Positions 16,155 to 22,516 of a stretch of DNA of 64,000 bases are shown here, one piece after another. Below the pieces are notes generated by a model. That model was not told the DNA's origin. It saw nothing but the letters and a program-made list of their open reading frames with translations, and searched no databases. A program made the position numbers and the translations under genes. The DNA comes from DASTHG01 sp035491895 (GTDB lineage Bacteria; Gemmatimonadota; Gemmatimonadetes; Gemmatimonadales; GWC2-71-9). How positions within the stretch are numbered: position 1 is the stretch's first letter; every line of letters starts with the position of its first letter. Where the stretch lies: NCBI GenBank assembly GCA_035491895.1, contig DATJJY010000084.1, positions 25,687 to 89,686 of the forward strand, given 5' to 3'.

Positions 16155-17498
16155 TCAGTATCGACCCAAGTACCTGTTCAACTCCCACTCGCTCACCTGC
16201 CCGATGTACTCGTTCCACTCTTCCCGTTTCGCCTCGACGAACCGCTCGTAGATGTGCTGCCCCAACGCCGCCTGGATCACGGGCGACTTTTCCAGATACT
16301 CCAGCGCCTCGTGCAGGTCACGCGGCAGGTCGTCGATGCGGTAGCGACGGCGCTCGCGGAAACTCATCTCGAAGATGTTCTTGTTGACCGGCTCCGACGG
16401 GACGAGCCGGCGCTCCAACCCGTCGAGCCCCGCGGCCAGCTGCACCGCGAGGGCCAGGTACGGATTAGCCGAGGGATCCGGCAGGCGCAACTCGCACCGG
16501 GTGCCGGTGCCTCGCTTGTCGGGAATGCGCACCAGCGGTGAGCGGTTGCGCATCGACCAGACCACGTTCACCGGCGCCTCGTACCCCGGTACCAGGCGCT
16601 TGTAGCTGTTGACGAGGGGATTTGTGACCGCGCAATAGCCGCGCCCGTGCTTGAGCAGACCCGCGATGTACGCCAGCGCGACGTCGGACAGCCCCCATTT
16701 TCCCTTCGGGTCGTGAAACGCGTTCTTGCCGTTGGCGAACAGCGATTGGCTCGTATGCATCCCCGAGCCGTTCCGTCCGAAGATCGGTTTCGGCATGAAC
16801 GTCGCCAGGAAGCCGTGCCGAAACGCCACCTCACGCACCACGAACCGGAACGTGGCCAGGTTGTCGGCGGTCTCGAGCGCCGCGGCGTAGCGGAAATCGA
16901 TCTCGTGCTGTCCCGGCGCCACCTCATGATGCCCCGCTTCCACCTCGAACCCCATGGAAACGAGATCCTTGATGATCAGCCGCCGGATCTCCTCGGCGCG
17001 ATCCACCGGTGTAAGGTCGAAATACCCCCCCTCGTCGTGCGTCTCCACCGTCGCCTGGCCCCGCGCGTCGAGCTGGAAGATGAAGAACTCCGCCTCCACC
17101 CCGGCCATCAGCTCGTAGCCCATCTGCCGCGCCCGGGCGATCTGGCGCTTCAGTGCCGCACGCGTGCACCCGGCGAAGGCCGAGCCGTCGGGATTGTAGA
17201 TGTCGCAGATCACGCGGGCGACCTTCCCACCCTCGTCCTCGTACGGCAGGATGCGGAAGGTGTCGAGGTCGGGCTTCAACACCATGTCCGACTCCTCGAT
17301 GCGCACGAACCCCTCGATCGAGCTGCCGTCGAACATGATGTCGCCGTCGAGCGCCTTCTCGAACTGGCTGGCCGGAACCTCGACGTTCTTGTTGATCCCG
17401 AGGATGTCGGTGAACTGCAACCGCAGGAACGCGACGCCCTGCTCCTTGGCGAGGGCCAGGATGTCGCGTTTAGTGGAAGCGTGGGGCTTGGCGGTCAT
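16155..17498 (-). CDS. glnA: Glutamine synthetase type I, alpha subtype
   Basis: 447 residues from the ATG at 17496-17498. It joins ammonium to glutamate with ATP. GSI motifs are present: FDGSSIEGFVRIEESDM, the metal-ligand EAEFF, the histidine region GSGMHTSQSLF and NRSPLVRIP. It has the short alpha form (ends WELNRYLGRY). The position of the adenylylated Tyr of E. coli GS is Phe376 (NKNIFEMS), so it cannot be adenylylated there. No Shine-Dalgarno is seen: the 10 nt before the start come straight after a 38-bp stem whose near arm is pyrimidine-rich. It is 105 nt downstream of the second synthetase gene, same strand. Confidence 0.96.
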   Translation of the reverse strand: MTAKPHASTKRDILALAKEQGVAFLRLQFTDILGINKNVEVPASQFEKALDGDIMFDGSSIEGFVRIEESDMVLKPDLDTFRILPYEDEGGKVARVICDIYNPDGSAFAGCTRAALKRQIARARQMGYELMAGVEAEFFIFQLDARGQATVETHDEGGYFDLTPVDRAEEIRRLIIKDLVSMGFEVEAGHHEVAPGQHEIDFRYAAALETADNLATFRFVVREVAFRHGFLATFMPKPIFGRNGSGMHTSQSLFANGKNAFHDPKGKWGLSDVALAYIAGLLKHGRGYCAVTNPLVNSYKRLVPGYEAPVNVVWSMRNRSPLVRIPDKRGTGTRCELRLPDPSANPYLALAVQLAAGLDGLERRLVPSEPVNKNIFEMSFRERRRYRIDDLPRDLHEALEYLEKSPVIQAALGQHIYERFVEAKREEWNEYIGQVSEWELNRYLGRY

Positions 17499-17508
17499 GG
17501 GCAATGAC

Positions 17509-17595
17509 GGTAGGAGACGGTAGGAGACGGTAGGGGATGGTAGGGGTGAAGGCCATTCCCCTACCGTCTCCTACCGTCTCTTACCGTCTCCTACC
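17509..17595. repeat. Decamer-repeat inverted repeat forming a 38-bp stem between two glnA genes
   Basis: The left arm (17509-17546) is three decamers of the GGTAGGAGAC type plus GGTAGGGG. The right arm (17558-17595) is its reverse complement at 35 of 38 positions. The loop is 11 nt. All three mismatches would be G-U wobbles in a plus-strand RNA, but C-A mismatches in the minus-strand mRNA. It fills almost the whole gap between the two synthetase genes. It could insulate, attenuate or process a glnA-glnA transcript. Confidence 0.85.
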
Positions 17596-17603
17596 GACCG
17601 TAG

Positions 17604-19070
17604 TTAACAGTCGTAATAGAGGAAGAACTCGTACGGATGCGGCCGCAACGCGACCGGATCGATCTCCTTGGCCCGCTTGTAACCGAGCCACGTATCGATG
17701 AGGTCCTGCGTGAAGACGCCGCCCTCGAGCAGGAACGCGTGGTCGGCCTCGAGCGCCGCCAGCGACTCGGCGAGGCTTCCCGGCGTGTTCTTGACGTGCT
17801 TCCGCTCCGCCGGCTCGAGCTCGTACAGGTCCACGTCCATCGGCTTCGGCGGCTCGATCTTGTTGCGCAGCCCGTCCAGCCCCGCCATCAGGAGCGCGGC
17901 GAAGGTGAGGTACGGGTTGCTCGACGGGTCGGGCGCGCGGAACTCGATCCGTTTCGACTTCGCCGACTTCGAGTACATCGGGATGCGGCAGATCGCCGAG
18001 CGGTTGCGCTGTGAGTAGATGAGGTTGATCGGCGCCTCGTACCCCGGCACCAGCCGCCGGTAGCTGTTGGTCGTCGGGGCGGCGAAGGCGAGCAGCGCCG
18101 CCGCATGCTTGATGAGCCCGCCGATGTACCAGCGCGCTGGGTCGGACAGCAGCGCGTAGCCCTTCGGGTCGTAGAACAGGTTCGTCTTGTCGTTCCACAG
18201 GCTCATGTGCACGTGCATCCCGGAGCCGTTGTCGCCGTACATCGGCTTCGGCATGAACGTCGCCGTGTAGCCGTACTGGGCGCAGACGTTCTTCACGACG
18301 TACTTGTACATCATCACCTGGTCGGCCATACGGGTGAGGGTCGTGAAGCGCATGTCGATTTCGGTCTGGCCCGCGGTGCCCACCTCGTGGTGATGCACTT
18401 CCACGTCGATCCCGGCCGCGATCAGCGCCAGCATGATGCGGGAGCGCAGATCCTGCAGCTTGTCCACCGGCGGCACCGGGAAGTAGCCCTCCTTGTGCCG
18501 CGGCCGGTGGCCCAGATTCGGCGTGCCGTTGGCCCCCGAGTTCCAGATCCCCTCGACGGAATCGAGGTGGTAGTAGCCTTCGTGCGCGTTCTGGTCATAG
18601 CGCGCCGAGTTGAAGATGTAGAACTCGGCCTCGGGCCCGAAGTAGGCGGTGGTCGCGACGCCGCTCTTCACGAGGTACTGCTCAGCCTTCTGGGCGACGT
18701 AGCGCGGGTCGCGCGTGTAGCGCTCTCCCGTGATTGGATCCCCGATATCGCACGTCAGGGAGAGCGTCGGCACCTGCAGGCACGGATCGACGAAGGCGCT
18801 CGCCGGATCGGGGTACAGCAGCATGTCGCTCTCGTTGATCGCCTGAAATCCGCGGATCGACGACCCGTCGAAGCCCAGCCCTTCACTGAAGACGTCCTCG
18901 CTCAGCTCTTTCAACGGCAGCGAGAAATGCTGCCACGTGCCCGGGAGATCACAGAACTTCACGTCCACCACCTGCACGCCGGCCTCGCGGGCGCGGCGGA
19001 TCACTTCGGCAGGCGACGGCTTACCCCCTCCCTTCGCCTCGCTTCTTGTCGGCTCCAACGTCGCGGTCAT
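17604..19070 (-). CDS. glnA: Glutamine synthetase type I, beta-like subtype
   Basis: 488 residues from the ATG at 19068-19070 with GGGAGAGGGG upstream. GSI motifs include FDGSSIRGFQAINESDM, GPEAEFYIF, VEVHHHEVGTAGQTEID, GSGMHVHMSLW and NRSAICRIP. It carries the extra central segment of the beta subtype. Tyr416 in VDLYELEPAERK aligns with the adenylylated Tyr of enteric GS, so GlnE control is possible if glnE exists elsewhere. It is first in the nitrogen cluster and is followed by the alpha-type synthetase. Its leader holds a candidate attenuator hairpin. Confidence 0.96.
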   Translation of the reverse strand: MTATLEPTRSEAKGGGKPSPAEVIRRAREAGVQVVDVKFCDLPGTWQHFSLPLKELSEDVFSEGLGFDGSSIRGFQAINESDMLLYPDPASAFVDPCLQVPTLSLTCDIGDPITGERYTRDPRYVAQKAEQYLVKSGVATTAYFGPEAEFYIFNSARYDQNAHEGYYHLDSVEGIWNSGANGTPNLGHRPRHKEGYFPVPPVDKLQDLRSRIMLALIAAGIDVEVHHHEVGTAGQTEIDMRFTTLTRMADQVMMYKYVVKNVCAQYGYTATFMPKPMYGDNGSGMHVHMSLWNDKTNLFYDPKGYALLSDPARWYIGGLIKHAAALLAFAAPTTNSYRRLVPGYEAPINLIYSQRNRSAICRIPMYSKSAKSKRIEFRAPDPSSNPYLTFAALLMAGLDGLRNKIEPPKPMDVDLYELEPAERKHVKNTPGSLAESLAALEADHAFLLEGGVFTQDLIDTWLGYKRAKEIDPVALRPHPYEFFLYYDC

Positions 19071-19115
19071 GTGCTCGATCCCCTCTCCCTTGTCGGTCGG
19101 CGTGAACGGGTGGTC

Positions 19116-19157
19116 AAAACGACGAAAGCCCGCCTCCGGGCTCGGTGCGACGGGCTT
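19116..19157 (-). promoter_or_regulatory. Candidate attenuator in the glnA (beta) leader
   Basis: On the minus strand the segment CGGGCTT (plus 19126-19132) can pair with GAGCCCG (plus 19137-19143; 4-nt loop) to make a terminator followed by a short U-rich run (plus 19116-19119). It can instead pair with AAGCCCG (plus 19151-19157). The site is 46 nt before the start codon. No glutamine-riboswitch core was recognised. It could also be a plain terminator for the small gene upstream. Confidence 0.45.
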
Positions 19158-19336
19158 CCTGAAACTCGGGTCGCCATTGATTCTGGCATGGCGCAAGGTA
19201 GCCGGCACCAGGATTAGCGTCAAGCAATTCCCGCGCCAGCTGCAAGAAATACTTGGTTTGTGCTCTGAGACTCGTGAAAAGCGACGATTTGTAGTTGGCA
19301 ATGCGCAACATTTGCATAATTCGAGCGACAACCCCT

Positions 19337-19600
19337 TCAGCCTGGGATGGCCTCTACGAATTGCACCAGCTCGACGGCCGAAAATTCACCGAACCGCTCG
19401 AGGATGTCCTTTTCCTGGCGCTCGAGAAACACCCAACCCGTCGTCTTGTGTTGGCCGTCTCCCACGAAGTGCATCCGGCCGCGCACCGCTTCCAGCTCGG
19501 CGTCGGGTTGGAACTCGAGATACACGTTCCAGCGGCTTTGCCCGCGCTTCAGCTCACCCATGTGACGGGTACGATCCTGTCCCGGAAAATCCTCAGCCAT
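19337..19600 (-). CDS. Small hypothetical protein
   Basis: 87 residues from the ATG at 19598-19600. It begins MAEDFPGQDRTRHMGELKRG and continues with alternating polar strands (RWNVYLEFQPDAELEAVRGR, MHFVGDGQHKTTGWVFLE) and a final helix (AVELVQFVEAI). It looks like a small cytosolic alpha/beta fold. No family recognised. It diverges from the zinc-ribbon gene at 19719 and lies upstream of the glnA leader. Only a weak ribosome site (GTGAG) is seen. Confidence 0.65.
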   Translation of the reverse strand: MAEDFPGQDRTRHMGELKRGQSRWNVYLEFQPDAELEAVRGRMHFVGDGQHKTTGWVFLERQEKDILERFGEFSAVELVQFVEAIPG

Positions 19601-19718
19601 ACTCACTACGCTACGCTGTCTATTGGCATCATGCCAGCCAGTGCCGCTCCGGCTCTTCTCGACCAAGCCTTCGAACGCTCCGCCTTGCTGGAACGGCACG
19701 AGTTAGATTGCTCGCACC

Positions 19719-20402
19719 ATGACCTGTCATTCCTGTGGAACGACACTCTCCGAAGGCGCACGCTACTGCCACAAGTGCGGCGCCAGCACTACCGCCCCGG
19801 CGACCGGTTGGCGCGTGGGCCTACCGTGGGGGATCGCGGGATTGGCGCTCGGCGCGCTGATCGGCGTCCTCGCGATGCGCGGCAGCGGCGGCGCCGGTAC
19901 AGCGGGATCCGCTGAGCCGGCCGCGCCGTTCGCCGGGGGAGCGCCCGCGACCGGTATTGCCGCACCCGATATCAGCCAGATGTCTCCGGAAGAGCGGGCC
20001 CAACGCCTCTTCGATCGCGTCATGCGCCTCGATGAGGCTGGTAAGTCCGACAGCGTGCGGTTCTTCCTGCCGATGGCGCTGGGCGCCTACGAACAGCTGC
20101 CGGCGCTATCGCTCGACGCCCACTTCGACGTCGGTCTGCTGAAGCTCGCGGGGGGAGACGCGGCTGGGGCGCTCGCTCAGGCCGACACGATTCGCCGCCA
20201 GATCACGACCCATCTCTTCGCGGACATCCTGCGCGCCCGGGCGCTCGAGGCGCAGAATGACGCTCGCGGGGCGCGGGTCGCCTATCAGGACTTCCTCAAG
20301 AACGAAGCCAGCGAGCGCGCGCGCCGTCGGCCGGAGTACGCCGACCGCTCGAACTTGCTGGACGCGTTCCACGGGGATGCGGTGAGTCACACCGCTAAGT
20401 GA
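19719..20402 (+). CDS. Zinc-ribbon membrane protein
   Basis: 227 residues. The first 25 residues are a zinc ribbon with two CxxC pairs (CHSCG and CHKCG). One membrane helix follows (about 33-53, VGLPWGIAGLALGALIGVLAM), then a glycine/alanine linker and a TPR-like helical periplasmic part (about 85-225, RAQRLFDRVMRLDEAGKSDS onward). The ribbon would be cytosolic. Function unknown. The 3' end overlaps the convergent response-regulator gene by 8 nt. Confidence 0.8.
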   Translation: MTCHSCGTTLSEGARYCHKCGASTTAPATGWRVGLPWGIAGLALGALIGVLAMRGSGGAGTAGSAEPAAPFAGGAPATGIAAPDISQMSPEERAQRLFDRVMRLDEAGKSDSVRFFLPMALGAYEQLPALSLDAHFDVGLLKLAGGDAAGALAQADTIRRQITTHLFADILRARALEAQNDARGARVAYQDFLKNEASERARRRPEYADRSNLLDAFHGDAVSHTAK

Positions 20403-20946
20403 GGTTGGGTTCGACCTTCGTACGGTAGCAGTCGGGGCAGATGCCGTGGCTGAACTCCGCCTGCGACCGATGCTCGATGTACCCTTCCAGCTCGCTCCAT
20501 TGATCCGACTCGTTCCGAATCCGCTTGCAGTAGCTGCAGATCGGCAATAGTCCCTCGAGGGCGTCGATCCGCTGCCGGATCCCGAGGATCCGCTGCGCCA
20601 CGCCGAGCCGGGCCTTCAGCTCGTCCCCATCCACCGGCTTGGTGATGAAGTCGTCGATCCCCGATTCCATCGCGGTGAGGAAACTCTCCTTCCCACCCCG
20701 CCCGGTCAGCAGGATGAAGTAGGTGTAGAGCGGGGAGCGTGCTGCGCGGATCTGCCGGCACAGCTCCAGGCCGTCCATCTCCGGCATCATCCAGTCCGAA
20801 ATCACGACTCGCGCCTCGGTGAGACGCCAGGCGTCCAACGCCTCCTGCCCGTCGTTCGCCGCGGTGACCTGATAGCCCGCCGCCTTGAGCACCGCCTGCA
20901 GCGTCAGCCGGCCGACGGGATCGTCCTCGGCGATGAGGACGTTCAA
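20395..20946 (-). CDS. Response regulator with C-terminal four-cysteine motif
   Basis: 183 residues from a TTG at 20944-20946 that overlaps the previous stop as TTGA. A receiver domain spans about 1-120, with the acidic pocket AEDD, phospho-acceptor Asp51 (ISDWMMPEMDG) and the Lys in ITKPV. The tail contains LPICSYCKRIRNESDQW and HGICPDCYRT, a cysteine motif often found at the end of sensor kinases and diguanylate cyclases and thought to bind metal. It has no DNA-binding domain. It is the last gene of the four-gene phosphorelay operon. Confidence 0.9.
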   Translation of the reverse strand: MNVLIAEDDPVGRLTLQAVLKAAGYQVTAANDGQEALDAWRLTEARVVISDWMMPEMDGLELCRQIRAARSPLYTYFILLTGRGGKESFLTAMESGIDDFITKPVDGDELKARLGVAQRILGIRQRIDALEGLLPICSYCKRIRNESDQWSELEGYIEHRSQAEFSHGICPDCYRTKVEPNLT

Positions 20947-22127
20947 ACGGAGCCTGAGGCGGCCGGTGGCGCCAGTGGAGCGGCAGTGGGCGAAGGGCCC
21001 TGCAGCGGCACGACGAACCAGAACGTACTGCCCTGCCCCACGACGCTCTCCACGCCGATCGTCCCCCCGTGGGCTTCGACCGCGAACTTGCAGAAGGTGA
21101 GCCCGAGACCGCTCGAGTGTTTGGCGCCGTGGCGCGCCGCCTCGACCTGTCCGAACTTCTCGAAGATTTTCTCGTGGAACTCGCTCGGAATGCCCGGCCC
21201 GGTGTCGCCGACGGATACCCGCACGGCTCGGTCATCGCCCCGAACGAACACGCGGATGCGTCCTGAGGCCGGCGTGAACTTGATCGCGTTCCCGACGAGG
21301 TTGGCGATCACCCGGCGGATCACGCTCGGATCGATCATCGCCCGCAGCCGCTCGGGACCTTGCTCGAGCTGCAGCGACACGCGCCGGGCAGCAGCACCGA
21401 TGCTGGTGACGGCATCGGTCGCCACCGTCCCGACATCGGTCAGCGCCAGCTCGAGCGGCATCTTCCCCGCTTCGAGGCGGCTCACGTCGAGCAAATCGCT
21501 CACCATCTCGGTCATCTCGACCGCGACCTTGCGCGCCTCGTCGATCGATTGGGTCATCTCCTGATCGAGCCGGCCCGCCCCGTCGAGCTTCAGGAGATCG
21601 AGGTAGGCCCGTATCCCGGCGAGCGGGGAGCGCAGGTCGTGCACGATCATGTGCACCAGACTGTCGCGCAGCAGCTCGAGCCGCTCCAGCCGCTGGTACT
21701 GCTGCTCCACCTCGACGTACAGCTGGTGCATGCGGACGGCGTTGCGCACGCGCAGGGTCAAGTCACTCTTGTCGATCGGCTTCGTGATGTAATCGTTCGC
21801 CCCGGCGCCGATGCCCAGCAGGCGCTGGTCCCGCTGGCTGAGCGCGGTCACGAGCAGCACGGGGATGGACGCGGTGGACGGTTCGGACTTGATCCGGCGG
21901 CACACCTCGAAGCCGTCCATCCCGGGCATCCCGATGTCCAGGAGGACCACGTCCGGGGCCATCGTCGCGACCTGCTGCAGCGCCTCGGACCCGTCGACGG
22001 CCTCGATGACCTCGTGGCCCTGCGCTTCGAGCAGATCGCGCAGCAGCAGACGGTTGGGATCCTGGTCGTCGACGACCAGGACACGCCCCGTCACCGCCTC
22101 GCGGCGGCGCAGCGCCGGCTCGGTCAC
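20943..22127 (-). CDS. Receiver-histidine kinase hybrid (soluble)
   Basis: 394 residues from a GTG at 22125-22127 overlapping the previous stop as GTGA. The order is receiver first (about 14-130, Asp64 in VVLLDIGMPGMDG, Lys in ITKPI), then a coiled-coil linker, HisKA with His163 (HMIVHDLRSPLAG) and HATPase with NLVGNAIKFTP, DTGPGIP and GLGLTF. No membrane segment. A receiver placed in front of a kinase suggests it takes phosphate or a signal from an upstream partner, probably the large sensor kinase of this operon. Confidence 0.94.
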   Translation of the reverse strand: MTEPALRRREAVTGRVLVVDDQDPNRLLLRDLLEAQGHEVIEAVDGSEALQQVATMAPDVVLLDIGMPGMDGFEVCRRIKSEPSTASIPVLLVTALSQRDQRLLGIGAGANDYITKPIDKSDLTLRVRNAVRMHQLYVEVEQQYQRLERLELLRDSLVHMIVHDLRSPLAGIRAYLDLLKLDGAGRLDQEMTQSIDEARKVAVEMTEMVSDLLDVSRLEAGKMPLELALTDVGTVATDAVTSIGAAARRVSLQLEQGPERLRAMIDPSVIRRVIANLVGNAIKFTPASGRIRVFVRGDDRAVRVSVGDTGPGIPSEFHEKIFEKFGQVEAARHGAKHSSGLGLTFCKFAVEAHGGTIGVESVVGQGSTFWFVVPLQGPSPTAAPLAPPAASGSV

Positions 22128-22516
22128 GACCGCCTCCGCGGCGGCAGGAGGCGTGCCACGAGCTGTGGCAGGGTGCGCGTGTCGATCGGCTTGGTGACGT
22201 ACGCGTCGAACCCCGCAAGGCGGGCCTGGACCTCGTCACCGGTCATGGCCTGCGCCGTCATCGCGACAGTGGGAATGGCGCTCGTCCGCGCATCCTCCTT
22301 CAATGCCCGCACCGCTGCCAGCCCATCCATACCGGGGAGCCGGACGTCCAGCAGGATGAGATCGGGTCGCTCGGCGCGGGCGAGGCGGAGTCCTTCCTCG
22401 GCGGTGTGCGCCTGCAGCACGGCATGGCCCTGCGCGCGCAGCACTTCCGTCGCCAGCTCGAGATTCAGGGCGTTGTCCTCCACAATCAGGATTCGTGTTT
22501 CGGGGGCGCTCGTCAA
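22124..22516 (-). CDS. Single-domain response regulator
   Basis: 130 residues from a TTG at 22514-22516 that overlaps the stop of the sensor kinase gene as TTGA; its own stop overlaps the next gene as GTGA. A receiver only: IVEDN acidic pocket, Asp57 in LILLDVRLPGMDG, Thr/Ala switch area TVAMTAQAM and Lys in VTKPI. CheY- or Spo0F-like, so a phosphate carrier between the sensor kinase and the receiver-kinase hybrid is plausible. Confidence 0.92.
   Translation of the reverse strand: MTSAPETRILIVEDNALNLELATEVLRAQGHAVLQAHTAEEGLRLARAERPDLILLDVRLPGMDGLAAVRALKEDARTSAIPTVAMTAQAMTGDEVQARLAGFDAYVTKPIDTRTLPQLVARLLPPRRRS

Noticed and set aside
17509..17595. CRISPR array
   Set aside because: Repeats are direct decamers without spacers and are arranged as one inverted repeat; no cas genes.
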